A stretch of DNA of 23,712 nucleotides from CALMFT01 sp964563595. Lineage in GTDB: Bacteria > Patescibacteriota > Gracilibacteria > Absconditabacterales > Absconditicoccaceae. Shown here piece after piece: positions 8,826 through 17,163 of the stretch. The stretch spans positions 1 to 23,712 of the forward strand of contig CAZLWR010000015.1 of NCBI GenBank assembly GCA_964563595.1. Direction: 5' to 3'. The translations under genes were made by a program, and so were the position numbers. The notes below the pieces were generated by a model. That model did no database searches. It was given only the letters and a program-made list of their open reading frames with translations, and was not told the DNA's origin. Every line of letters begins with the position of its first letter. Positions within the stretch are counted from its first letter, which is position 1.

Positions 8826-9110
8826 TTATATATCCACTCACAAGATAAGGGCAATTGAGGATTTATCATACAAAAAGTAATGATTCGGAGTATTCAGTAT
8901 ATTCTGTATTTCCATAGGACTTGCATGGACACAAACATCTTGCAGCTCCCAGGAGAGAAACCTTGAGTATTTACTTATCTTCAGGAGGTTCTCGAAACAG
9001 GCAAGCAAATGCAATGGGAAAGAAAGAATTAAACAATCCAATGGCTCATTGGATTTCACATATACTTTCTTAAGAAGGATCCCATTCTCTATTCACATCC
9101 CTGGCATCAT
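8826..9110 (-). CDS. Small protein of unknown function
   Basis: With TGA as Gly the frame runs 94 codons from tandem ATG-ATG (9110-9105) to a TAA at 8828-8826. It begins MMPGMGIENGILLKKVYVKS and contains a hydrophobic patch (LDCLILSFPLHLLACF, about 25-40) and three cysteines; it ends IALILGVDI. Two in-frame TGAs read as Gly. It lies between the terminator after secY and pheS. The hydrophobic patch contains Cys and His and could be either a membrane segment or a buried helix. I do not recognise a family; confidence is limited by the short length. Confidence 0.5.
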
Positions 9111-9135
9111 AGTTTATATAAATTTTGTTCGCAAG

Positions 9136-9157
9136 AAAAAACCCACATCATTGTGGG
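9136..9157 (-). terminator. Terminator at the end of the S10-spc operon
   Basis: Minus-strand CCCACA (9157-9152) pairs with TGTGGG (9147-9142) around a 4-base loop, followed by TTTTTT (9141-9136). It lies 8 bases after the secY stop. A T-run on the + side (9159-9163) means it could work in both directions. Confidence 0.85.
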
Positions 9158-9164
9158 CTTTTTG

Positions 9165-10463
9165 TTATTCTAATTCATTCATATAATGTTCCGACTTTAC
9201 CTTATTCATAATATCTTGTACCACTCACACAATGATGATAATACCCGATCAGGTTACAATCACCGGTATGGTTCCAAATCACTGGAACAAGTTTTGTAAC
9301 AGTGGTATTCTATTAAGCAAGTAACTATAACAAGCTAATAAGCCAAGACCTATACCTCACCACAAACATAGATGGGAGATGATCTTCGTAATATAATTCA
9401 CCGTCTCTTTACCAGGCCTAATAGATGGAATGTAACCACCTCTTTTTTGAATGTTATCTGCTATCTTTTCAGGATTAAATTGCACCAATGCATAAAAGAA
9501 TGTAAAGAATACTACCAAAAGGAAGTATAATCAGATAGTAAGCCAAGTAGGATTAGTACTATAAATATTAAAGTTTGCCTCTATCCAATCAGATGCGTTC
9601 TTGAGACCTTGTGTAGAGCCGCCAAATTTAGAGAGTAACTGAGTAATCAGATAAGGAAACGACACAAAAGCAATCGCAAAAATAATTGGAACCATTCCTA
9701 CTGGATTGAGTGGGAAAGGAAGAATACTGGTTTGTTGTACTTTACCTTGTCTAGCATAAATAACTGGTATTTCTTTCATGGTTTTCACCAAGAAAATACA
9801 GAGCAAGACCAACAATAAGACGAAAACCAAAATAAAGATCCCGATAGACAAAGGACTACTCGCGGATGCAACAGAACTATATAAACTGGAGCTAATTCCT
9901 GCAACGATACTAGCAAAGATGATCATACTCGTACCATTTCCAATACCATGCTCCGTAATCAAATCACCAATCCAAACCAGCAATAATGAACCAAAAGCCA
10001 TAATCAAAGCAACCAACAAGACAGTTCCTCACGTAAGATCAATAGCATTACCACCTAGATAGTAATTCACAAAGTAACTAACACCGATTCCCTGCAAGAA
10101 TGCCAAGGGGAAAGTCAACCATCTAGTGATTTGACCTATTCTCTTGGTGCCTGATTCACCCTCTTCCTGCAACTGTTCAAGGCTCGGTATAACGCCGGTC
10201 AATAATTGTATGATAATACTTGCATTGATGTAAGGAGCGAGTCCCACAGCAAGCAACGAAAACTGGTCGAGAGTGCCACCTAGCAATAAGGCAAAATATG
10301 ATAAACTACTATTTTCAAGATTGGTAAAATTTACTAATACATCAATATCAGCAAAAGGCACTGGTATAAAAACAAGCACTCTATAGAGAGCCAAAAAAAA
10401 CAAGGTATACAGAACCTTCTTTTTAAAGGCAGGATTTGCGAATAATTTCTTAATAGTCTCCAT
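9165..10463 (-). CDS. secY: Protein translocase subunit SecY
   Basis: SecY is the channel subunit of the Sec translocon in the cytoplasmic membrane. The 432-residue product has about ten hydrophobic segments and family motifs: LYRVLVFIPVP near the N-terminus, LLAVGLAPYINASIIIQLL with the loop QEEGESGTKRIGQITRW, DLITEHGIGNGTSMIIF, the cytosolic basic loop, and the C-terminal segment FNPEKIADNIQKRGGYIPSIRPG. Six in-frame TGAs read as Gly. I chose ATG 10463; TTG 10469 is an alternative. It is the last gene of the operon. The usual downstream genes adk, map, infA and rpsM are not here. Confidence 0.97.
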
Positions 10464-10493
10464 GGCCAATGTAATGAAATAATAATCACTGTA

Positions 10494-10718
10494 TTATGCA
10501 GAAGTATTTTTTTGCTTATCGATTCAATACTTATCAAATAACTTACCGGTAACCCACAATCACAATAATGTCCCCACGATGCCCGTTAGGGTTGGTAGAC
10601 TACTAGAAACGGAAAGAATATTTCAAATAGCAATTCCTATAGTTCACCCACAAAATCATCCAGCAATCTGAGACAGTCATTTTCAAAGAACTATTTCTCT
10701 TTCTCTATTCATTATCAT
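10494..10718 (-). CDS. Small glycine-rich two-helix membrane protein between rplO and secY
   Basis: A 74-codon frame from ATG 10718 (second ATG at 10712) to a TAA, open only with TGA as Gly. Seven of its 12 glycines are TGA. Two hydrophobic segments are visible: AGGFCGGTIGIAIGNIL (about 19-35) and TLTGIVGTLLGLWVTGKLF (about 43-61), with charged ends NRERE and DKYGIDKQKN. The glycine-rich helical pair loosely recalls AtpZ/AtpI-type proteins, but I cannot assign it. It lies 15 bases after rplO and 30 bases before secY, so it should be cotranscribed with both. It could be a translocon-associated small protein; this is inference from position only. Confidence 0.7.
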
Positions 10719-10733
10719 GTATAGTATTATGAA

Positions 10734-11162
10734 TTACTTTACCTTTTCAACAGACTTACTGAAATATTCAATACCTTCGAATTCTAATTTTAAATCACAT
10801 TCTCCACCTCCTAATATTTTTACAGCAATTTCAGCGTTATTGATGAGGCCCTTTTCAAATAATGACGCTTTACTTACCACATCACCATTTTTGTAACCAG
10901 CCTTCACTAAGTTACCAAGATTAACTATCTGAATCTGCTCGATAAGTTTATAGTATCTTTTGAAACCTTTGAGCTTGGGCAATCTCATATACAATGGAGT
11001 TTGTCCACCGGCAAAATACGCAGGTATACTAGTACCACTTCTTGCTTTCTGTCATTTCAATCACTTTCCAGAGTAATTTCCTTTACCAGAACCATTACCT
11101 CTTCCGAGTCTTTTCATTTTATCTTTCAAGCCTGAAGATTTTTTCAATGTATGGAGATCCAT
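10734..11162 (-). CDS. rplO: 50S ribosomal protein L15 (uL15)
   Basis: The 142-residue product begins MDLHTLKKSSGLKDKMKRLG and has the L15 N-terminal Gly/Lys-rich rRNA-binding tail (GRGNGSGKGNYSGKGLKGQKAR), followed by the globular part PLYMRLPKLKGFKRYY and NLGNLVKAGYKNGDVVSK. Two TGAs in the glycine-rich tail read as Gly where L15 has conserved glycines. Length is typical. It follows rpsE directly: the rpmD (uL30) gene normally found between them is missing. Confidence 0.95.
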
Positions 11163-11204
11163 GATAATACTACTAATAACTATAAATATTCTGATGAATT
11201 ATTT

Positions 11205-11912
11205 TTATGCGGTTTCTTCTGAAACTTCTTCGCCAGTTTCGATGGCCTTAATTTTTTCTCTAAATCTGAGAGAGAAATTTTTGAACTTACTAATCATATC
11301 AATAGCAAGTAAAGCATTGTTTAAGATATTATTAGTTCCAACAATCTTACTCAACATATTGGTATAACCTGCAAGTTCTAACACTGATCTTACTGATGAA
11401 CCAGCTTTGAGACCCGTACCTGGTTTAGCGGGAACAAGTTTGATTTGAGCGGCTTTAAATTTCTTAGCTATAGGATATGGGACAGTACCATCTGCAGTAA
11501 TAGTTACTTCAGTGATATTTTTGTAAGCATCATGAGTGGCCTTTGCTACAGCAGATTGTACATCATTTGCCTTAGCGATACCCAATCCCACCTTACCATT
11601 CTTATTACCAATCAACATAGTAGCACGGAAACTAAGCTGTCTACCTCCAGTAGTAACTCTCGTTACTCTTCTGACCTCAAGCATTTTCTCTTCATACTCT
11701 TTTTTACCTTCAGTTTGTCTTCTTGGTCTTCTTTCTCTGCTGTCTCTTCCTCCTTTTTTATGTTTAGAAAATCTCTTTTCTTGTCTGTTATCAACAACAG
11801 AAACATCCGAATCAGTAACTTCAGCCACCTCTTCGATTGGAGCTTGTTCGCTAGAATCTTGTTCAACAACCGGAGTTGCCTCGTCCTCTTCTAATATCTC
11901 TCGTTTAAACAT
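11205..11912 (-). CDS. rpsE: 30S ribosomal protein S5 (uS5) with long N-terminal extension
   Basis: S5 helps shape the decoding centre of the 30S subunit. The core (about residues 75-225) has S5 motifs EEKMLEVRRVTRVTTGGRQLSF, GKVGLGIAKANDV, DGTVPYPI, VPAKPGTGLKAGSSVRSVLELAGYTNMLSKIVGTNN. The 235-residue length exceeds the usual 165 or so because of an N-terminal tail: first acidic (EILEEDEATPVVEQDSSEQ, about 5-45), then basic (KRFSKHKKGGRDSRERRPRR, about 46-68). No TGA is used in this gene. A copy of ATAATCTGA lies in the 43-base leader just upstream. Confidence 0.97.
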   Translation of the reverse strand: MFKREILEEDEATPVVEQDSSEQAPIEEVAEVTDSDVSVVDNRQEKRFSKHKKGGRDSRERRPRRQTEGKKEYEEKMLEVRRVTRVTTGGRQLSFRATMLIGNKNGKVGLGIAKANDVQSAVAKATHDAYKNITEVTITADGTVPYPIAKKFKAAQIKLVPAKPGTGLKAGSSVRSVLELAGYTNMLSKIVGTNNILNNALLAIDMISKFKNFSLRFREKIKAIETGEEVSEETA

Positions 11913-11955
11913 GAATTAAGTAGTAATAATTTTAAAATAATCAGATTATATATGT

Positions 11956-12390
11956 TTATTCTTCATTACTATCATTATAAATCGTATCACAAACTCATCA
12001 CACACAATGGACTGTATAGTCTTCGTGTTTCACGGTCTGCCCATTGACTTGAGTATGCTGTTTAACATGTTTAGTTGTCTCGGTCTGCATACCAGCTCTC
12101 AGTTGCATGAGTTCATTGAGTAATTTTCATACTGTCTCGTAGTCCTCTTTATTTCTTGCTTCTTCAATTTTGCTTAATAGTTCTGCATCTTTTCTCGCTA
12201 TTTCTTCTTTACTTAAGTTATATAATCAAGTTGTAACTTCACTTGTAGATGAGCGGCTCGAAGAACTTTCAATACGCGGTCACTTAATATGGCATTCGCA
12301 TCCTCCTAAAAGTAAGATAAGTGCCAATAAAACCGGTTGCAAAGGAGCAATATTCCTTAGGTTGTTAGGTGATGTTTTGAGAGAGTTCAT
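11956..12390 (-). CDS. Putative lipoprotein inserted in the spc operon
   Basis: A 144-codon frame visible only with TGA as Gly (five sites, two in tandem near the C-terminus). The N-terminus has a short charged region, a hydrophobic core PVLLALILLLGG and a cysteine at residue 31 in the lipobox LGGC, the hallmark of signal peptidase II substrates. A Ser/Thr-rich linker follows (IESSSSRSSTSE), then a charged helical region (LSKEEIARKDAELLSKIEEARNK) that may be a coiled coil, and a C-terminal part with CVGGVC that could form a disulfide. It lies between rplR (25 bases) and rpsE (43 bases), so it should be cotranscribed with ribosomal proteins. Function unknown. Confidence 0.8.
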
Positions 12391-12415
12391 AGTATAAGAA
12401 TGTAATACATAAAAC

Positions 12416-12772
12416 TTACACAGTAATGCCTCACTCTCTGAGTCCTTCACAAAGGTTCTTGACTCTACCAGTGTATCTAAAACCATTTCTATCAAAAACA
12501 ACACTTGTTATCTTTTTTGACTTGAGGGCTTCAGCAGCTTTTTTACCCAACTCTAATGCCTTATCTGACTTTGTTCCCTTCAAACCTTTATCCATCATTT
12601 GGATAATAACATTACCACCGGTGTTAATGACAGTAATTTCATTGTGAAGATTTGATTTTCAAGCAATAGCCCTATACTCCCAAGTATGAGTTTTGATAGT
12701 AGAGTTTGTTCTAAACTTCCTTCTCTCATAGGAGCGAGTAGTCGTAATATTATGATGTGTTTGCTTGTTCAT
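12416..12772 (-). CDS. rplR: 50S ribosomal protein L18 (uL18)
   Basis: L18 binds 5S rRNA in the central protuberance. The 118-residue product has a basic N-terminus (RSYERRKFRTNSTIK), then KGTKSDKALELGKKAAEALKS and the C-terminal signature VVFDRNGFRYTGRVKNLCEGLREGGITV. Two TGAs read as Gly, one in the conserved REGG. It lies between rplF and the lipoprotein gene. Confidence 0.96.
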
Positions 12773-12816
12773 TAGAGTATCATACTATATTTTAAATTTT
12801 TAACATGGGGACTTTC

Positions 12817-13365
12817 TTACTTAGATGCCGCTTTACCTGGTTTGAGTTTAATAACTTCATCAACAAATCTAATTCCAGCTCACTTGTAAGGTTCAGGTGG
12901 CTTGATAGCTCTTACTCTAGCACATGTTTCTCCTAAAACTTCTTTATCTATACACTCGAAGATGATAATATCGTTATTCTTAGTATCTTTTTCAAACTTT
13001 AACGTAACTTCTGGAGATACTTTATGTTGTACTTTGTGTGACAAACCAAGCGTTAACTCAATACCATGACTTCCTTGAGCTTTAGCGGTATAACCAACTC
13101 CAAACACAAGCATCTTTTTTGTGTATCCTGTATGTACTCCGGTAACCATATTAGCAATAAGTGCTCTCATGAGTCATCGGAACTTTCTCATTTCATAACC
13201 TTCAGCTGAAGTCTGTATAGAATTACCTTCTACAACCACTTTCACGCCAGGATATACAGATCTTGTTAAGGTACCTTTTGGCCCTTTAACAGTAATGATA
13301 TCACCATTCATTGATACTTCTACACCAGCTGGTAGATCAATTGGTTTTTTTCCTACTTTAGACAT
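12817..13365 (-). CDS. rplF: 50S ribosomal protein L6 (uL6)
   Basis: L6 sits near the factor-binding site of the large subunit. The 182-residue product starts MSKVGKKPIDLPAGVEV and has two repeated alpha/beta domains; VKGPKGTL, the linker MRALIANMVTGVHTGYTKKM and the second-domain VFGVGYTAKAQG are family signatures. Two TGAs read as Gly: at FRGLMRAL and in PYKGAGIRF near the C-terminus, where L6 has KGKGI. A copy of ATAATCTGA (13377-13385, minus orientation) lies just upstream of its ATG. Confidence 0.97.
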
Positions 13366-13432
13366 AATACAAATAATCAGATTATATAAATTTAGAGCCT
13401 TATCAGCATATCAGCTTATTGGCTAATACAAA

Positions 13433-13639
13433 TTAATATGTTTTAACAAATGGCTTTCAGGTTTTTGGATTTAAGGATCTTCTAATATTCTTGGATTTCT
13501 TGCGAGTAGACTCTCGAAATGAAGGACCTACTTGGCATAATAAAGCCTGGGAGAGATCGGATGGTGTATTCTCTCATACATTCAGTTTATCTCTTATTAT
13601 CATACTAGCTGATGGTATTTTTTCGGTAGACATAGTCAT
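13433..13639 (-). CDS. Small protein between rpsH and rplF, unknown
   Basis: A 68-codon frame open only with TGA as Gly (two sites), beginning MTMSTEKIPSASMIIRDKLN and ending in a basic tail (STRKKSKNIRRSLNPKTGKPF) before a TAA. The second ATG (13633) is an alternative start. It is 13 bases after the rpsH stop and 67 bases before rplF, so it belongs to the operon transcript. The basic, Ser-rich C-terminus suggests RNA or ribosome binding, but that is inference. No family recognised. Confidence 0.6.
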
Positions 13640-13652
13640 TGCTCAAATAAAA

Positions 13653-14057
13653 CTAGTATATCTCTGCTATTAATTCCCCTCCTAACTTCTTAGCTTTTGC
13701 TTCATGTGCAAACATCAAACCCTTATCAGTAGATATAAGACCAATACCTTTACCGCCTGCTACTCATTTTATTTCCTCATATCCAACATAATGTCTTCTA
13801 GAAGGCTTAGAAAAGAGTTTTATCATAGGCACCACTTCATTCATCACGCTAGAATCCAACAAATCAACTTCGATCGATTTCTTATTGCCATCTGTAACAA
13901 CTGCAAAGTTGCTAATAAATCTTGCTTTCTTCAAAAGTTCTAATACCTTTACTTTGAAGTTTGAAGCAGTGATTCATACTAAGTGGCGTTTTCTAGCCAT
14001 ATATGCATTCTTGATCTGGATAAGCAAATCAATAATAGGGGCATTGGTGTAACTCAT
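13653..14057 (-). CDS. rpsH: 30S ribosomal protein S8 (uS8)
   Basis: S8 binds central-domain 16S rRNA early in 30S assembly. The 134-residue product begins MSYTNAPIIDLLIQIKNAYM, matching the family's dMLtRIrNA start, and ends with GKGIGLISTDKGLMFAHEAKAKKLGGELIAEIY, matching the STskG...GGE signature. Two TGAs read as Gly, one in the conserved VAGGKGIG neighbourhood (IKGVAGG). Stop is TAG. Confidence 0.96.
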
Positions 14058-14146
14058 TTTATAATGATGTATAAAGGTTTAAAAGTGTAACGGTTCAGCT
14101 AGGAATTGTTTGTAACGCATTCACAGCCAAACTTTTTGACAATATA

Positions 14147-14371
14147 TTATCGTCCTGCTTTTCTTACTCACAAGATTTGCCCTTGTCTCGCATAGACTCT
14201 GAAACAAACTCTACAAATACCAAAATCTCTCATGAAAGATCTCGTTCTACCACATAGTTTACATCTATTGTAGTGCTTACAAATATTTCTCATTTTCGAT
14301 CAAGCCGCAAGAGCGTTTACTCTTCTTGTTTCTAATCTTTCTTGTTTCGCTATAAGTGACTTTCTAGCCAT
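14147..14371 (-). CDS. rpsN: 30S ribosomal protein S14, zinc-binding type (uS14)
   Basis: The 74-residue product starts MARKSLIAKQERLETRR and has CKLCGRTRSF and GICRVCFRVYARQGQILGV, so all four cysteines of the zinc-binding S14 form are present. It is slightly longer than the 61-residue norm because of an inserted segment (about residues 15-35). Two TGAs read as Gly; the second is at the conserved LPGV position of the family. Confidence 0.95.
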
Positions 14372-14409
14372 GACAATTACACATAATTAAATAAGATATT
14401 CTGTTGTGG

Positions 14410-14952
14410 TTATGATTTGAAGATAATTCCAAGGGACTTTATAAAAGCCAGTGAATCTGCTTTGTCGTTAGAAGTGGGGATGATAGATATCTGTAGACCA
14501 GCAGGCAATGTCAAACTATCTACATTGATCTCTGGGAACACACTGAAATCCTTAAATCCTACGCTAATATTACCTCCTTTATCAAAGGATTTCTCATTCC
14601 ATCCTACAAAGTCTCTCGTTCTTGGAAGCACCAAATGAACCAATTTCTCTATAAAGTCATATGCTCTTTCTTTTCTGAGAGTTACTTTAAGCATTACAGG
14701 CATACCTTCTCTCAACTTAAAGTTACTTACTGACTTTTTTGCAGCAATAAGTTGTGGTTTTTGTCCCGTAATAGTTTTCAGATTATTTTCTATTTCCGCA
14801 AAATCCTTGATGCCTTTTCTTGTAGCTAAACTACCAATACCACAGCATACCATCACTTTATCAAGTTTTGGCACTTCGTGAATATTTTTTTTGCCTAGCT
14901 CCTTTTGGAGTTTCTTGACAATATTCTTCTTAAATTCAGTATACAGACTCAT
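14410..14952 (-). CDS. rplE: 50S ribosomal protein L5 (uL5)
   Basis: L5 binds 5S rRNA and contacts the P-site tRNA region. The 180-residue product contains VPKLDKVMVCCGIG, ITGQKPQLIAAKKSVSNFKLREGMPVMLKVTLR, PRTRDFVGWNEKSFDKGGNISVGFKD and FPEINVD, all L5 signatures. Length is normal. No TGA is used. One ATAATCTGA copy lies inside it (14778-14786). Confidence 0.98.
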   Translation of the reverse strand: MSLYTEFKKNIVKKLQKELGKKNIHEVPKLDKVMVCCGIGSLATRKGIKDFAEIENNLKTITGQKPQLIAAKKSVSNFKLREGMPVMLKVTLRKERAYDFIEKLVHLVLPRTRDFVGWNEKSFDKGGNISVGFKDFSVFPEINVDSLTLPAGLQISIIPTSNDKADSLAFIKSLGIIFKS

Positions 14953-14979
14953 TTGAATCGAAATGCAATCAAATAAAAA

Positions 14980-15261
14980 TTATTTTAATACAGCTTTAGT
15001 TGCTTTTACTACTCTGTATTTTTTATTGTCTTGTGTTGTTATTCCTATTTTTGAAGTTTTTTCTCCATCCCAGTACGCTACATTGCTGTAATCAATACTA
15101 TGATGAACATCTATCATTCACTGGCCTTTCTTGGCTCTTTTTTTGATATTAAGTCCCTCCAAGTAAACTCCTTTTTCAGTTATTCTCAATACCTTAGCAG
15201 TCTTGCCTTTATATTGACCGGTAGTAACCATTACTACATCTCATGTTCTTATCTTTTGCAT
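14980..15261 (-). CDS. rplX: 50S ribosomal protein L24 (uL24)
   Basis: L24 is an assembly initiator of the large subunit. The 93-residue product begins MQKIRTGDVVMVTTGQYKGK, the KOW motif, and continues VLRITEKGVYLEGLNIKKRAKKG and HHSIDYSNVAYWD. Two TGAs read as Gly, the first at the invariant Gly of the family's GD(x)V motif. Its leader (15262-15347) is very AT-rich. Confidence 0.95.
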
Positions 15262-15347
15262 TGCAAATAGGTTTATAATAATAGATGACCTGATACTATA
15301 ATTTTTTATGTCTTATTATCAATTTTTAATTTTACATTTTTCATTTT

Positions 15348-15716
15348 TTATATAACTTCTTGGGCCATACTGGCTATATTTTTATATCCGAACTTTTCTC
15401 TCAATTCTTTCGCTACTGGTCAGAATATTCTCTTACCCAAAGGCTCATTCTTTTTATCCACCAGGATAACTGCATTATCAGCAAATGATATGTAACTACC
15501 GTCAGCTCTCCTAATCTTGTTGACTGTCCTTACTACCATAGCTCTTCCTACACCTGCTTTCTTGAATGTTGATGAACTGGCTACTCTTTTGTAAGCAACT
15601 ACAACCACATCTCCAATACCAGCGGATTTACTGTTTCCTTTGATAATACCAATAACCAGAGCCTCTTGCACTCCCGTGTTGTCAGTTACGTGTACCATAC
15701 TTTCGTGTTGTATCAT
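15348..15716 (-). CDS. rplN: 50S ribosomal protein L14 (uL14)
   Basis: The 122-residue product begins MIQHESMVHVTDNTGVQEA and contains IGDVVVVAYKRV, VVRTVNKIRRADGSYISFADNAVILVD and PLGKRIFGPVAKELREK, typical of L14. One TGA reads as the conserved Gly of RIFGPV. Length equals the family norm. Confidence 0.98.
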
Positions 15717-15788
15717 TGTATTTATGAATTATAATCTGAATAGGTATTAATTCGTGCTCAATCAAAGAATAGTCTTTCACTTTTTGCC

Positions 15789-16058
15789 TTAAGCCTTCAG
15801 CTTTTCAGCTTTTTCGCTTTTTACTACCCGTCTTTTGAGCTTACTAATAGGGCTGCATTGCAAAAATGTTACTGTTTGTCCTTCCTGGTATTGATTAGCT
15901 TCATCGTGGACATAGTATTTTTTCCTTACGGTGAATCTTTTCTTGTATACAGGATGCATAGTAACCCTCTTTACTTCTACTACAAGAGTCTTGTCTGCCT
16001 TAGCGGACACTACAACTCCAGTGAGTTCCTTTATATTTTTACCCTCTTTCGTAATCAT
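15789..16058 (-). CDS. rpsQ: 30S ribosomal protein S17 (uS17)
   Basis: The 89-residue product contains LTGVVVSAKADKTLVVEVKRVTMHPVYKKR and the basic KLKRRVV near the C-terminus, the S17 OB-fold signatures (GVVvSdkmdKTvvV, HPlYgK). No TGA is used. It sits between rpmC and rplN in canonical order. Confidence 0.97.
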   Translation of the reverse strand: MITKEGKNIKELTGVVVSAKADKTLVVEVKRVTMHPVYKKRFTVRKKYYVHDEANQYQEGQTVTFLQCSPISKLKRRVVKSEKAEKLKA

Positions 16059-16106
16059 GATAGTGAATGAATAATGAATAATGAATGTTATTGGTATAAT
16101 AATGAA

Positions 16107-16304
16107 TTATTTGTTCTTAGTTGACGATAATCTGAATTGTATTTGAGCTATATTAACTCTCATCTTCTTGAATATAGAGGTATCCTTTGTAGTAGCTGGA
16201 GAGATAGATTTCTTCAACTGCAACTCCCCCAATTGATGTTGCAACTCAGTAAGCTTTTTCTTGAGCCCATGAGTATCTAATATACAAATTTCAGAGTATT
16301 TCAT
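16107..16304 (-). CDS. rpmC: 50S ribosomal protein L29 (uL29)
   Basis: The 65-residue all-helical product includes LKKKLTELQHQLGELQLKKS and ends in the L29-like KMRVNIAQIQFRLSS, corresponding to the family's kvRRdIARikTvl. Length and position between rplP and rpsQ support the call; sequence divergence is considerable. It contains one ATAATCTGA copy (16127-16135). Confidence 0.9.
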   Translation of the reverse strand: MKYSEICILDTHGLKKKLTELQHQLGELQLKKSISPATTKDTSIFKKMRVNIAQIQFRLSSTKNK

Positions 16305-16356
16305 ATTCCAATGATGAATAATGTAAAATTATTATAGTAAGCTTTTGATATTTTTA

Positions 16357-16779
16357 TTAGTTTATTTCGTTTTTTTCTACTAATCTTGTTTGTACTGATA
16401 ATTTGTATCCTGCTTGTTTGAATACTTCTTGAGCAGTTACCTTATCAACTCCAGTGATTTCAAACAATACTCTTCCTCTTTTGATCTTCACTGAGTAATG
16501 ATCTACATCTCCTTTACCTTTACCCATCTTTACCTCAAGCGGTTTCTTTGTAATCGGCTGAGCTGGGAATACTCTTATCCATAACTTACCTACTTTTCTT
16601 ACATACCTAATGATAACCTTTCTGGCTGCCTCCAGTTGTCTATTGCTTACAAAACCATTAGACATTGCTTTTAGTCCATATTCACCAAAAGCTACTTCAG
16701 TACCGCTCGTTGCTATACCTCCTGTTAATCCTTTGAAGCTTTTTCTTCGCTTCCGTCTTTTGGGCATCAATAATGACAT
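16357..16779 (-). CDS. rplP: 50S ribosomal protein L16 (uL16)
   Basis: L16 lines the A-site side of the large subunit. The 140-residue product begins MSLLMPKRRKRRKSFKG, then has FGEYGLKAMSNGFVSNRQLEAAR, IRYVRKVGKLWIRVFP, PLEVKMGKGKGDVDHY and GRVLFEITGV, all L16 signatures. ATG 16767 (MPKRR) is an alternative start. No TGA is used. Confidence 0.98.
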   Translation of the reverse strand: MSLLMPKRRKRRKSFKGLTGGIATSGTEVAFGEYGLKAMSNGFVSNRQLEAARKVIIRYVRKVGKLWIRVFPAQPITKKPLEVKMGKGKGDVDHYSVKIKRGRVLFEITGVDKVTAQEVFKQAGYKLSVQTRLVEKNEIN

Positions 16780-16823
16780 AATATTCTTTCGTTAAGTAAC
16801 AAATAGGTAATTATAATAATAAT

Positions 16824-17135
16824 TTATTTTCCTCGATCATCTTCAAATAAGTTCTCAAACATTGCATTGCGACTTATTCTAAACAAACTATTTCCATCTC
16901 TATCTAAGCACACAAAGAGTTCATTATTTATTAATTGTATTCTATGATCGCTTGGCTGTGCATACCCCATAAATATCTCTTGTCTAATCGCGTGTCCTCA
17001 GGGTCAAAAAACTCCATTATGTTCTACTAGTATTCCTGCTAACTCAAGATGAGATTTTGTTCTTATGAAAAGTTCTGATTTTCCGGTTTCTTTAACTTTT
17101 CTTAGCATCTCTTCATAATTTATAGCGTTGGCCAT
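16824..17135 (-). CDS. Unknown protein between rpsC and rplP
   Basis: A 103-codon frame, open with TGA as Gly (two sites in the segment VFGPGGHAIRQEIFMGYA). It starts MANAINYEEMLRKVKETGK at ATG 17135 and ends FEDDRGK at TAA. It looks like a small soluble alpha/beta protein: charged helix, FIRTKSHLELAGILVEHNG, RIQLINNELFVCLDRDGNSLFRIS. It lies 28 bases after rpsC and 44 before rplP, inside what is normally an uninterrupted rpsC-rplP junction. Family not recognised; the coherent composition across its length supports a real gene. Confidence 0.7.
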
Positions 17136-17163
17136 GAATCAATCTTTTAAGTGATAAAACAGC

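Noticed and set aside
3230..9110. Widespread pseudogenes (recJ, pheS and others apparently in pieces)
   Set aside because: All breaks except the TAA at 7445-7447 are TGA and vanish under code 25.
11445..11919. + strand ORFs antisense to rpsE
   Set aside because: Low-complexity Ser/Leu-rich translations that mirror the charged S5 tail; rpsE itself is unambiguous.
16060..16110. AT-rich spacer with repeated GAATAAT as a tandem repeat or CRISPR-like array
   Set aside because: Only a few imperfect short repeats of low complexity; no regular spacer structure.
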